Counted from the stretch's first letter, positions 45,901 through 53,872 are shown. The stretch is 64,000 nucleotides of DNA from Flagellimonas yonaguniensis (GCF_029193885.1 NZ_JARFVB010000014.1:39979-103978), one strand, 5' to 3'. A program made the numbers and translations. The notes: a model not told the origin generated them from the letters alone.

Positions 45901-47777
45901 TCAGGACCCTCCAAAGATCCAGAGGGAAGGACTTTCAGGCGACCTTTCTATCGGGTACGCCCATCTCCAATTCCATAACCGAGGTGTACGTCCTGTTCAA
46001 GTACCTGATCCCGGAAAGACTCACGGAGATGAACATAGCTTCCTTTGACCAATGGGCCCAGGTTTTCGCCAATAAATCCTATGAGTTCGAGCCCACGGTC
46101 TCAGGGGACTATAAGGTCCGTGAGCGGTTCCGCTCCTTCAAGAAGATGAAGCTGCTGTCCACCCTGTACAATGAAATTTCCATCATTGTCAATGCACGGA
46201 CCCACCATATCGATCGGCCCAAAGCGGTAATGGATGTGCATACCATCAAGCCCACCGAGGGCCAGTTGACCTATTTTGAACAAATAAAAACCTTTCTTGG
46301 AACAGGGAACAGTGACCATCTGTATGGCAACAAGACCTATACGGAGGACCAAAAGGGGGCACTTTCCCTGATTGCGCTGCACCATATGCGGCATGCCTCC
46401 ATCGATCCCAGATTGCTCAACCCCGATCTGGAGGATCCCGGGGAGGCCAAACTGCGGATCATCGCCCGTGAGGTCTATCGGACCTATACCGAGAGCAATG
46501 GTTTTAAAGGTACCCAGGCGATTTTTTCCGATCTGGGCACCCCAAAGGACACCTTTAACGTTTATTCGGAGATCAAGCGAATCTTGACCGAGGAATTTGA
46601 TGTTCCGTCCGAAGAGGTGGTGTTCATCCACGATTTCAAGACCGATGGAAAAAGGCTCCAATGCTTTGATGACCTGAATTCGGGCAAGTACCGTATCATT
46701 ATAGGCTCGACGGAAAAATTGGGAACCGGGACCAATATCCAGCGAAGGATGGTCAGGATCCACCATGTTGATATCCCCCACCGGCCCACGGACGTGGACC
46801 AGCGTAACGGAAGGGGGGCAAGGAAAGGGAATGAAATGGCCAAAAAATATTGGGACAATAAGGTCACCATCTCCTTTTATATCGTCGAGAACTCCACCGA
46901 TGCCCTGATGCTCAATAATGTCAATACCAAAAAGAACTTTATCGAACAGATCACCAACGGAACCATCCAGTTCAACAGACTGGACATGGGCCCAGTGGAC
47001 GACAACGGGTCCATCGATTACAAGACCCTGTTGGCCGTGGCCAAGAACGACCCGCTCTTCCTGGAAAAGGAACAACTGGGCAAAAGGTTGGAAGAGTTGC
47101 AACTGGAACGGTCCATCTTCAAACGGAACAGGCTTGAAGCGGAGAACAATATCCGGTTCCATTCCAGGGAGAAGGAAAAGGTGTACAAGAACATTGAAAA
47201 GCTCGAAATGGACCTACCGTTATGGCAATTGATGGAAAGCAAGGAAACCTATTACGGCATTATCAGAAATGCTATGGGGCTTCCGTCCAACACCCAGGAT
47301 ACGGATATTGGACAGGCCATTATCGATTTTTTTGAAAAGCACAAGGGCATGGTTTCGGAACATCAGGTCCTAAAGATGGATGGGGCAAGCCTGTGCATAA
47401 GGATAGAGGATGTAGAGACCCATTCCCTATTTGTCCGGACTGACAATGCGACCTATGGACATGGGGCCAGACGGATCGTTACGAACCCCAAGAGTGTTGC
47501 CGATTATATGTACAATACCCTTTCCAAGATTCCCCGGTCGATCAAGGATCAAAAAGAACTGGCCCTTGACCATGGACACCACATTACCGCCAACCAAAAG
47601 ATCTTGGACCTTGATTTTGATAAATTGGACGAACTCAAGAAGATGGAAACAAGAATGGAACAGATCAACGAGGAGCTTGACAAAAAGTTCGATGTAGATG
47701 TTTCCAAGGAAGAGCCCGAAAAAACGCAAGTGTCCGCCCCACATTCCCAAAACGTGGGGGTTGACCGCTCTTTATGA
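42912..47777 (+). CDS. N6-adenine methyltransferase / SNF2-type helicase fusion
   Basis: 1621 residues. An adenine-methyltransferase domain occupies about 60-330, with motif I ILEPSAGNGLII (about 102-113) and motif IV NIPFG (about 174), a variant of NPPY/F. A long middle region follows. An SF2/SNF2 helicase spans about 780-1330: motif I EVGFGKT (about 793-799), DESH (about 959-962), SGTPISNS (about 1016) and motif VI DQRNGRGARKG (about 1297). A coiled C-terminus ends in a proline-rich tail. Such giant fusions are common on conjugative elements and resemble the antirestriction protein DarB of phage P1. A protective or DNA-processing role during transfer is inferred. Confidence 0.85.
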   Translation: MKYSKKKYLDFMVRTIDALRNSDTLGHTFINNPGFGNIFDILKNEKYRERFLGALNQYVGDTYTDTLVDSLKKGSLNSFYTPVPIIRAMMDFLAGIPDFSPGTILEPSAGNGLIIRELLRRYPKAMVTAFEKEILTARILEHNFKHRDNVRVFGIPFEGIGQSDAAKSYDLVIGNIPFGANKVFDPDLADHPLRDGLTSNVHSYFVHKSLELAKPGGMVVLICTKNFLDKAKYGQIRENIIKDNDFLGGVRLPDNAFEQENTSVVTDILFFQKSRTKNPSLEQGERNRLFMGTAKMDLEGNEIQMNAYFDAHPENILGTVEPGGLYDHSDYTVKNPNNIATIEPAIREALITFRPSSIKSRIITEKKTDKAAVPRNPQQSYEGPLRPGNLIVAEQKIAKITDSGQYYYLKTRPAEFDKLTKIISLRDTYLKLLEPKVVDGLKIWEDLNYQYDVFLFQYGNLNHKANYHLVTLDVQGPLVLALEIPEKGTFTKGQFLLTPWASQVEESPERLSLQDAIYFSLNRYNRIDIDAIAGLTDKPNETVIGESLSKGLLFIDPTEDGCRLAPKYLFLSGVIHKKIQWYRNNDFGEFRSFVNKDILSRSILELEKVNPPITPFEDLDVKIHEPWFPIEVTQSFIFDTYGTLAHINYNDTTSKYMVKIEKYDYASVKKFYVSSEHRYYGFKDILEGALNSTIPYISKGSGDFKRTDKTKMQEVNIKFEIMYREFNEYVIGNSELKKSLEFQFYSIYDAKIMPKYDGSYLEFQGLRHFEPYSSQKDTVAGIIINQGLLVNKEVGFGKTLDMALSTEKLRELGLSKRTVIIGLRSTVVQLEKEFRNAFPQMKLLVANDREVGGIQKRNAFFAKIVSQRPDVVLMSHDTFKFIPQSPEIIKEIIQEELDNLEKDLGVIYENKYDINKRVLKGLEIRKENLEAQLQNVYHQIEKGKDRILTFDQLGFEHIMVDESHKFKNLMYTTRHSRVAGLNTSTGSERSKNLYTAIRTLQRSRGKDFQATFLSGTPISNSITEVYVLFKYLIPERLTEMNIASFDQWAQVFANKSYEFEPTVSGDYKVRERFRSFKKMKLLSTLYNEISIIVNARTHHIDRPKAVMDVHTIKPTEGQLTYFEQIKTFLGTGNSDHLYGNKTYTEDQKGALSLIALHHMRHASIDPRLLNPDLEDPGEAKLRIIAREVYRTYTESNGFKGTQAIFSDLGTPKDTFNVYSEIKRILTEEFDVPSEEVVFIHDFKTDGKRLQCFDDLNSGKYRIIIGSTEKLGTGTNIQRRMVRIHHVDIPHRPTDVDQRNGRGARKGNEMAKKYWDNKVTISFYIVENSTDALMLNNVNTKKNFIEQITNGTIQFNRLDMGPVDDNGSIDYKTLLAVAKNDPLFLEKEQLGKRLEELQLERSIFKRNRLEAENNIRFHSREKEKVYKNIEKLEMDLPLWQLMESKETYYGIIRNAMGLPSNTQDTDIGQAIIDFFEKHKGMVSEHQVLKMDGASLCIRIEDVETHSLFVRTDNATYGHGARRIVTNPKSVADYMYNTLSKIPRSIKDQKELALDHGHHITANQKILDLDFDKLDELKKMETRMEQINEELDKKFDVDVSKEEPEKTQVSAPHSQNVGVDRSL

Positions 47778-47903
47778 GCATATTATGGATTTCCCCTTTG
47801 CTGGGAGATTTGATACTGCCATCGAAACCAATACAATGGAATCGATCAGCATGATCGGCAAAAGAATGAGGAATACTAAATATTGAATATTAACCCAATA
47901 TTT

Positions 47904-47924
47904 TATACTTTTAGGTATTATACC
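47904..47924 (+). promoter_or_regulatory. promoter-like box and palindrome before the ATPase gene
   Basis: TATACTTTT (47904-47912) resembles a Bacteroidetes -7 box. Next to it lies a perfect 11-bp palindrome GGTATTATACC (47914-47924), 16 bases before the ATG at 47940. The arrangement fits a repressor site over the transcription start. Confidence 0.4.
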
Positions 47925-47939
47925 ATAAGGTAAAAAATC

Positions 47940-49097
47940 ATGAAATCACCTTTTATATATGGTAAAACGGTCAGTAATGACGCCTTTACCGATAGGACCC
48001 AGGAATCCGAGAAATTATCGAACAATCTGCTACAGGGAATAAATACAATAATCATCTCACCCAGAAGATGGGGCAAATCCAGTTTGGTGGAGAAGGTGGT
48101 CAATACGATCAATGGTACGCAGACGGACCTAAAGACCGTGGTCATCGATCTCTTTTCTGTATCGACCGAAGAAGAATTTTTGGAACTTTTTGCCAAAGAG
48201 GTCATCAAGGCTTCTTCATCCAAATGGCAAGATTGGTTAAAGTCAGGGAAAGACCTTTTCAAACAACTGGTGCCGAAGCTCAGCGTCGGGGTCGATCCTT
48301 CCTCGGATTTTTCATTGAGTTTTGACTGGGAGGAACTAAAAAGGCACAAGGACGAAATATTGAACCTGCCCGAAGTGATCGCCCAAAAGAAGAACATACG
48401 TTTTGTGGTCTGTCTTGATGAATTCCAAAACCTTGCGACATTCCCCGATTATGAAGGTTTGGAAAAAAAGATGCGGGCCATTTGGCAGCGACAGAAAAAA
48501 GTATGCTACTGCCTTTATGGGAGCAAAAGGCATATGATGACCGAAATATTCAACAATACCTCAAAACCATTCTATCGTTTTGGGGACATTATACTGCTCC
48601 AAAAAATCAGTGGGGAGGATTGGCACCAATTTATTTTGGAAAGTTTTGAAAGCACGGGCAAGACCATTTCAGAAGAAATGGCCCGAAAAATCCCGCAGTT
48701 GATGAAGGACCATTCATGGTATGTACAACAATTGGCACACTATACTTGGCAGAAAACGGAAAAAAATGCCAAGATGGAAGAAGTGGCCGAAGCATTGAAC
48801 GAATTGATACAGGCCAATTCCCCATTGTACCAAAAAGAAGTGGAAAATATCAGTGGCACCCAATTGAACCTGTTAAAGGCTATAAGCAAAGGGGCCAAGC
48901 AATTGACCGCTGCGAAAACAATGCAGGAATATAAATTGGGCACTCCCAGAAACGTGAGCAAGAACAAGAACATTTTGATCAATGAGGACATAATCCACGA
49001 AACGTCCAATGGTTTTGAATTTTTGGACCCAGCATTTGAACTCTGGTTCAAGAAAACCTATTTCAACCAGGATTATCTGGACCTGCTCCATCCTTAA
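47940..49097 (+). CDS. archaeal-type AAA ATPase (PF01637-like)
   Basis: 385 residues. P-loop at ISPRRWGKSS (residues 39-48), the variant typical of the archaeal ATPase_2 family, and Walker B FVVCLDEFQNL near 160. The GSKRHMM sensor motif follows, and a winged-helix C-terminal domain (about 300-385) ends with LDPAFELWFKK. These STAND-related ATPases are common in Bacteroidetes and of unknown function; some are linked with mobile elements or defence. It is monocistronic with its own palindrome-bearing promoter and is inserted between the helicase gene and the PRTRC cassette. Confidence 0.85.
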   Translation: MKSPFIYGKTVSNDAFTDRTQESEKLSNNLLQGINTIIISPRRWGKSSLVEKVVNTINGTQTDLKTVVIDLFSVSTEEEFLELFAKEVIKASSSKWQDWLKSGKDLFKQLVPKLSVGVDPSSDFSLSFDWEELKRHKDEILNLPEVIAQKKNIRFVVCLDEFQNLATFPDYEGLEKKMRAIWQRQKKVCYCLYGSKRHMMTEIFNNTSKPFYRFGDIILLQKISGEDWHQFILESFESTGKTISEEMARKIPQLMKDHSWYVQQLAHYTWQKTEKNAKMEEVAEALNELIQANSPLYQKEVENISGTQLNLLKAISKGAKQLTAAKTMQEYKLGTPRNVSKNKNILINEDIIHETSNGFEFLDPAFELWFKKTYFNQDYLDLLHP

Positions 49098-49242
49098 ATA
49101 TATAATATCCACATAGGAGGCAAGGACAACATTTCCCGTCCATCCAAGTTTTTGTTCTATACCCTATGTCCCCTGTTCCTGCGGAAGTTGAAGACCCTTC
49201 CCTTCGGTCGGGCGTTCAACCCCCTCGGAACCGCGCACAAAA

Positions 49243-49270
49243 GCAAGCGGGCGAAAAAACGCCCACTTGC
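49243..49270. repeat. 11-bp inverted repeat with A6 loop
   Basis: GCAAGCGGGCG and CGCCCACTTGC pair with one mismatch around a loop of six A. It is a very stable stem in the middle of the structured gap before the PRTRC genes. Confidence 0.8.
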
Positions 49271-49360
49271 ATTTATCTTTCCACCGCTCGAATCATTCTT
49301 TTCCCTACCCATAAAATGGGACAACGACCCCTATCGACCCATGGATCCTGTCATGGGAAA

Positions 49361-49385
49361 GGGCACCCTGACGGGTGCTTTTTTG
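49361..49385 (+). terminator. strong Rho-independent terminator
   Basis: Perfect 6-bp GC-rich stem GCACCC-TGAC-GGGTGC (49363-49378) followed by TTTTTT (49379-49384). No gene ends just upstream (the ATPase stops at 49097), which supports a transcript of about 250 bases in the gap. Confidence 0.8.
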
Positions 49386-49502
49386 TGGAAAGGGAGGAAG
49401 AAGAAAAGGGTGGATATTTCCTTGGATTTCCCTATCATGCCTACTTGTTGATCGTATATTTATAATAGTTAAGTAATTGTAAAACAGTTAAATACATTTT
49501 TT

Positions 49503-50003
49503 ATGAACCAATTTTTTTCATCCCTTGAGAAAACGGGGATACGACAGTTGGGGCTGAGCATCACCTTTTCCGATGGAGAGGTATCGGTGTCCGTTCTGCC
49601 CAAGAGCCATGCCGATGACAAGGGGCTGAAATCCCTGAGACCATTGAGCCTACGGGCAAGTGTCGAGGAAATGGACAACAAGTTCTTCGAGGCCGTCCAA
49701 AGTCCGTTGGAGCGTACAAAGACCATGTTCGACAGTGTGGAGGCCTATGAAGCATCACTAAAGGTTTCAGAAGGCAGGACGGCAAAGGCCAAAAAGCAGA
49801 AAGAATCTGTGGGCAAGAAGGCCACCGCCTTGCAGAACCTTATCAAGGAAAAGGATTTCAACCCGATCAAAGACCATGAGAGGGCGATCAAGGCAGCCAA
49901 AGAGATCTTGGCCATTGACCCAGATCACAAAGAGGCCAAAAAGGTCTTTGAGCAAATGTCCCAATATGAATCACCAAACCTTTTCCAAGATGCAGATCGC
50001 TAA
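49503..50003 (+). CDS. PRTRC system protein E
   Basis: 166 residues. The N-terminus MNQFFSSLEKTGIRQL and the block following it (LGLSITFSDGEVSVSVLPK) match PRTRC protein E, part of the ParB-related/ThiF-related cassette found on plasmids and conjugative elements. The C-terminal part is lysine-rich and helical (IKAAKEILAIDPDHKEAKK). The function of the cassette is unknown. It is first of five tightly packed genes and is preceded by TTAAATACA, as seen before parA. Confidence 0.85.
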   Translation: MNQFFSSLEKTGIRQLGLSITFSDGEVSVSVLPKSHADDKGLKSLRPLSLRASVEEMDNKFFEAVQSPLERTKTMFDSVEAYEASLKVSEGRTAKAKKQKESVGKKATALQNLIKEKDFNPIKDHERAIKAAKEILAIDPDHKEAKKVFEQMSQYESPNLFQDADR

Positions 50004-50208
50004 CATAACGAGAAAATACATCTTCCTGAACGGTAACAGGGAGAAGATCGAACTGGAGGACATTGACCTCGAAATGGGGCATGAACGGATCATGGAGCAT
50101 TATTCCACACTATATCCCGAACTCACCAATGCCAATGTCGTGGACAAGGGCATCAACGATGGTTTCCATGAGATACACTTCCAATCATTGGCAGGAACCA
50201 AAGGTTGA
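49990..50208 (+). CDS. PRTRC system protein C
   Basis: 72 residues from ATG 49990, overlapping the end of protein E by 14 bases. The core MQIANITRKYIFLNGNREKI and the later PELTNANVVDKGINDG segment are typical of protein C, a small ubiquitin-like-sized protein. Its presence next to a ThiF/E1-like enzyme invites the idea of a conjugation-type modification pair, but that is inference. A start at 49966 is possible and adds eight residues. Confidence 0.85.
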   Translation: MQIANITRKYIFLNGNREKIELEDIDLEMGHERIMEHYSTLYPELTNANVVDKGINDGFHEIHFQSLAGTKG

Positions 50209-50212
50209 CAAA

Positions 50213-50392
50213 ATGAACGTAGATGAATTTTTAACCAAAGGAAAATGTACGGCACCATCAAAGATCATCAACTCACGAGAACTCACGGAGTTCCACAACG
50301 ACCTGTTCAGGGCGTTCCAACAGGACAGCCACCGTACAGGGACAAGGCGGATGAAGGCATTGTCAAAAAGGACAGACTGCTTCCTGACGTGA
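50213..50392 (+). other. overlapping 59-codon frame, possible true N-terminus of the next gene
   Basis: ATG 50213 follows the PRTRC C stop by four bases and an A-rich CAAA. It codes for a plausible peptide beginning MNVDEFLTKGK and passing through RELTEFHNDLFRAFQQ, ending at 50392 inside the following gene. Either it is a small gene or it is the 5' part of the next coding sequence separated by a frame change. Confidence 0.4.
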
Positions 50393-51300
50393 ACGTATGG
50401 CCCATTGCCATTAACGATATATCGGAAAAGTATTCAGGGGACGGACTTCGCCAATTGGCAGGGCTGATGGTGGAGGTTACCCGAAAGTTCACGGGGAGCA
50501 TCGATTCTTGGAGGTTCGATGAAAGGGACAGTCTGCAAGACCTTATTCTCAGATGTGCGAACAGGCTCAGGGACAGGGCAAGGGTCGATTTGATTGATGT
50601 ATATCGCAATTGCGATGGGGAGTTGGAACTTGACCTGAAACGGTACATCGGGAACAAGGGCAATATCTACTGTATAAACCTAAAGCCATTGTACGGAATG
50701 AAGTGCAAGAATAGAAAATTGTTCGATATACTCCTATCCTTTATCAAGGGACTTCCCTTTGATTCGATCTTCGATACGTTTGAGGACAGGATCGATTGGA
50801 TATGGACTTTTTTGATCGAGGAAATGGAATATTGCAGGGAAGCCCCCAACGAGGATTATGGGGAGAGATTGAAAGGTTCGGTGGACTTCCTTTCACGGTA
50901 CGAGAAGAAGTACAACGACTTTGAGGTAAGGGACTGGAAATCCCGATTGGAAAGCTATAGACCCAAAAGGGAGGTGTACAAGAAACTAAAGGAACTCCTT
51001 TTGGCCTCGGAAAAGTTGGATTTTCAGGTGGTACAACGGATATCCGTCCGTGACGGTTATGAGAGCATGGTCGATTTTTACCATACGTTCCTGATAACCG
51101 ATGATGGCGAGAGCGAATTTACCCGATCGTACATCAACATGCTCAATGATTGCTCCAACGAGTACGACCTGCTCTCCACCTATGCCCATGCGACCATAGG
51201 CAACGATGGGATGGGGGAATTTGAGGAGGGACTGGAGGAAAAACTTAAGGAAGTGGAAAACTTTATTTGTGAACTGAACGAACTGATAGAACGGATTTGA
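50245..51300 (+). CDS. PRTRC-associated hypothetical protein, possible frameshifted start
   Basis: 351 residues from ATG 50245. Unknown, mostly helical and charged (SRYEKKYNDFEVRDWKSRLE), with 'NVWPIAINDISEKYSGDGLRQLAGL' near residue 50. The first 30 codons have a less protein-like composition than the overlapping frame that starts at ATG 50213 and ends at TGA 50392. That frame reads like a natural N-terminus (DEFLTKGKC, NDLFRAFQQ). The genuine protein may begin at 50213 and need a -1 shift near 50310-50345, either a sequence error, a mutation or programmed shifting. It sits between PRTRC C and B. Confidence 0.6.
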   Translation: MYGTIKDHQLTRTHGVPQRPVQGVPTGQPPYRDKADEGIVKKDRLLPDVNVWPIAINDISEKYSGDGLRQLAGLMVEVTRKFTGSIDSWRFDERDSLQDLILRCANRLRDRARVDLIDVYRNCDGELELDLKRYIGNKGNIYCINLKPLYGMKCKNRKLFDILLSFIKGLPFDSIFDTFEDRIDWIWTFLIEEMEYCREAPNEDYGERLKGSVDFLSRYEKKYNDFEVRDWKSRLESYRPKREVYKKLKELLLASEKLDFQVVQRISVRDGYESMVDFYHTFLITDDGESEFTRSYINMLNDCSNEYDLLSTYAHATIGNDGMGEFEEGLEEKLKEVENFICELNELIERI

Positions 51301-51301
51301 T

Positions 51302-52009
51302 ATGGAAAAAATCATGGAATTGGACATGGACGATCATTTGGTGCCAAAATTTGCATTGATAGGCTATGCCAGTACATCGAGTTATTACAATACGGAGCAT
51401 TATTTTGCGTACCATAGGATAGTGGGGGAATGTCTTACAGCGGGTATGCCCCTGACCAAGGATACCGCAAGGAATCTGTTCAGATGTCTGGAAGGGGAAT
51501 TGATAAAATTTTCCTTTAAGGGATTGTTGCCCAAGAATCTGGTACATATTGATTTCAAGGGGGAACTCCATTTGATATGGATCGTCCATCCAAAACGGCA
51601 TACCCTTTATTTTGATGAAAAGATGGGCATTCCGATAGGGCAGTACCCCCTCCCCAAACTGATCTTTTCGTTGAAAGGGAACACGTTGAACGTATTCTCC
51701 CTAAAGCGGAGCGAAGTCCTTGACGGGGATACAGGACTATGCCATGCCCCCTTGCCCAATGTCAATGCACGGGGGAGGGTATGCATGGGCAATGTTTCCA
51801 TGGACTACGACGGATTTGAACACTATGAGGACATCATGGGATTTATGGAAAAACAGTTCTTTTCTTCGGTGTTCACGGAAACCCACCATAACGACCTGAT
51901 CAAGGGAAACCTTGTGCAAACGATGAAACACCTCAATGGGAAACAGCGTTTTGACGATGCCCTTCTCATTGCGAACAACAAGACCATAAAACAACTTTAT
52001 GAAAGATAG
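51302..52009 (+). CDS. PRTRC system protein B
   Basis: 235 residues. Recognised from LTKDTARNLFRCLEGE, LHLIWIVHPKRHTLYFD and the proline-rich LCHAPLPNVNARGRVCMGN segment, the general layout of PRTRC protein B. Soluble, no membrane segments. The end overlaps the ThiF gene start by 11 bases, so these two are translationally coupled. In PRTRC cassettes the B protein always neighbours the ThiF protein. Confidence 0.85.
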   Translation: MEKIMELDMDDHLVPKFALIGYASTSSYYNTEHYFAYHRIVGECLTAGMPLTKDTARNLFRCLEGELIKFSFKGLLPKNLVHIDFKGELHLIWIVHPKRHTLYFDEKMGIPIGQYPLPKLIFSLKGNTLNVFSLKRSEVLDGDTGLCHAPLPNVNARGRVCMGNVSMDYDGFEHYEDIMGFMEKQFFSSVFTETHHNDLIKGNLVQTMKHLNGKQRFDDALLIANNKTIKQLYER

Positions 52010-52778
52010 GATACATATTGCACCCAATTATTTTTTCAACCCTACACACCCGATCACTATCTCATTGATAGGGGTGGGAGGGAATGGCTCCCTATTCCTT
52101 GCGAGATTGGCAAGGTTGGATCACGCCCTTTGCCAAACGGGACATCCCGGACTGCACGTCAGGGCATTTGACGGGGATATTGTCGAACCCATGAACATCG
52201 GTAGGCAATTGTTCACCCCACATGACCTTGGACAGAACAAGGTGGTCAATGCCCTGACCAAGATCAACCGTGCCTTTGGGCTGCAATGGGAAGGAATACC
52301 GATGAATGCCATGACCTTTGGCGATGACATCAGATCGAACATCGTCGTGACCTGTGTGGACAATGCCAAATACAGGACAGCACTTTCTTTGGCCTTACAG
52401 CACCCCCATAAGGGCTCGGAACATAGGACAATGTTCTATTGGATGGACATAGGTAATAGTAGGGACACGGGGCAGTTCGTTCTAGGCAGTCTGTTCGAGG
52501 AAGATAGAAAATTGGACGATGGTTCTTTGGAGTGCGTAAGCAGACTTAAGAAGATAACCGACCTCTACCCGAATTTGGAAGATCATGATACCGAACCCCA
52601 ACAGGGAAGGGGATGTGCCTATGCCGATCGGTTGATGGAACAGTCCCTGTACATCAACGATGTCTTGGTGGCGCACGCATCGGACTGTCTGTTCAGATTG
52701 TTGTCGCACAGGCAACTATGTGTCCACGGAGGATTTGTGAACCTCAAAAGCGGAATTGTCAACCCCATAAAAGTATAG
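51999..52778 (+). CDS. PRTRC system ThiF family protein
   Basis: 259-residue E1-like (ThiF/MoeB/HesA) protein. The nucleotide-binding loop GVGGNGS is at residues 25-31. FDGDIVEPMNIGRQLF gives the conserved acidic and arginine residues that hold ATP and magnesium, and VVTCVDNAKYR ends the Rossmann part. E1-like proteins adenylate the C-terminus of ubiquitin-like or sulfur-carrier proteins. There is no clear catalytic cysteine motif. Partner substrate unknown; the small protein C is a candidate by context only. Confidence 0.88.
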   Translation: MKDRIHIAPNYFFNPTHPITISLIGVGGNGSLFLARLARLDHALCQTGHPGLHVRAFDGDIVEPMNIGRQLFTPHDLGQNKVVNALTKINRAFGLQWEGIPMNAMTFGDDIRSNIVVTCVDNAKYRTALSLALQHPHKGSEHRTMFYWMDIGNSRDTGQFVLGSLFEEDRKLDDGSLECVSRLKKITDLYPNLEDHDTEPQQGRGCAYADRLMEQSLYINDVLVAHASDCLFRLLSHRQLCVHGGFVNLKSGIVNPIKV

Positions 52779-52793
52779 GACAAAATTAAGGAT

Positions 52794-53081
52794 ATGGACA
52801 AAGTATTTATAAAGGCCTCCAATTATTGGGCGATCCATGATCTTGCCCTGTTGGGCGATTGGAGCAGGGTACAGGGAACAAAACTACAGGCCCTTTACCA
52901 TCTTGTACAGTGTAGGGGCAAGGTCTTGGACGGCCCCCATGACAGTGGGTACAAAGGGATAAAAGTACTGGAATATGGTGACGGGTGTTACATCGGCTTT
53001 ATCCGTATGGCCTACAATAAGGACACTTTTTTCCCCTGCAAGCTCCATGTTGTCAGCTTACAGGAACTGGTAAAAAAATGA
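52794..53081 (+). CDS. hypothetical protein following the PRTRC cassette
   Basis: 95 residues, soluble, rich in aromatic and glycine residues (VLEYGDGCYIGFIRMAYN). Starts 16 bases after the ThiF stop and ends overlapping the next ATG (ATGA), so it belongs to the same transcript. No family recognised. Confidence 0.6.
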   Translation: MDKVFIKASNYWAIHDLALLGDWSRVQGTKLQALYHLVQCRGKVLDGPHDSGYKGIKVLEYGDGCYIGFIRMAYNKDTFFPCKLHVVSLQELVKK

Positions 53082-53407
53082 ACAGAAAAAAATCGGTATC
53101 GAAGTTACCCTACCTGTCATTGATCGGGTTTTTGGGAACCGATTTTATCACGAATTGGAAATCGAACTTAAAATCAAAGATTATGACATTTTCGGAACTT
53201 TATAATGATCTTCCCTTGGTGGGTTTTCTATGGGTGGTTCTTTACACTTATTTAGGGATCCTGCGTATCAAACGATTGTTGAGATTGCCATTTTTATTGG
53301 TGATCATCCTTATTGGGCTTATCCCAGGCATCTGGTTTGTACTTCCCATATTTGCCGTTTTTGAACTGAGTGTACAACTGACGAAACTGATTGGACAGCT
53401 TTTGTAG
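53078..53407 (+). CDS. small membrane protein, 109 residues
   Basis: A basic N-terminus is followed by hydrophobic segments at about 43-60 (VGFLWVVLYTYLGIL) and 69-105 (LPFLLVIILIGLIPGIWFVLP). It is the last gene of the PRTRC transcript and overlaps the preceding gene by four bases. Unknown function; it may anchor a complex in the inner membrane. Confidence 0.55.
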   Translation: MNRKKSVSKLPYLSLIGFLGTDFITNWKSNLKSKIMTFSELYNDLPLVGFLWVVLYTYLGILRIKRLLRLPFLLVIILIGLIPGIWFVLPIFAVFELSVQLTKLIGQLL

Positions 53408-53872
53408 GCTGTTCTATATATCCAATAAAACCAATAAAGGGGTAACAAATAAAACAATTGATGTTTTGGAAGACCCTTTTATTATTTGGTAAAGGGTAAT
53501 ATAGAATTTTATTAACATAAATGGCAATCTATTTTTTGCACTGATTGGATGGAATTATATTTTTCAAAACGAGATGTTTGATTTGTTCGTAACTCAGAAA
53601 CAAAGAGAAACAGAAAAGTTAAAGAAGAATGTTCAAAAAGGACATATAAGGTTTATACACCTTTAATTAAACAAATTTAATTTGAACTGAATGCCACCAA
53701 TACATACCGACGGCAAAAAACCCATGGGAAAATTATTCATAAAGGTACCATGGTTTAAGGAGGATCGCTCGGCTTACGGACTCCTTTTATTTTATGGATC
53801 GAACCAACAAATATGCTTTGAAAAAGGGCTTTTGATCATTTTTGTCCTATAAACTTAAAATTCAAGAAAAAA
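53408..53872. other. intergenic, possible 53-codon gene
   Basis: AT-rich 465 bases. An ATG frame at 53691-53852 codes for 53 residues (MPPIHTDGKKPMGKL at the start, then VPWFKEDRSAYGLLLFYG). It is not recognised and could be a small gene or chance. Nothing else is seen apart from the leader of the following membrane-protein gene. Confidence 0.35.

Larger units (their letters stand above)
49098..49502. other. structured intergenic region with four hairpins
   Basis: 405 bases without a convincing gene. Four inverted repeats follow one another: GTTGAA/TTCAAC (49187-49220), GCAAGCGGGCG/CGCCCACTTGC (49243-49270), CCCATG/CATGGG (49338-49357) and GCACCC/GGGTGC with six T (49363-49384). The last is a typical terminator. 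The run could be a structured noncoding RNA ending at the terminator, or an origin of transfer. Open frames of about 99 codons here overlap one another and are not supported. Confidence 0.6.

Noticed and set aside
46101..47162. 353-codon open frame on the minus strand
   Set aside because: Antisense to the helicase part of the 1621-residue gene, whose motifs are continuous in the plus frame.
49152..49465. Two overlapping 99-codon frames
   Set aside because: They run through the hairpins and terminator of the structured gap and have composition unlike the neighbouring genes.
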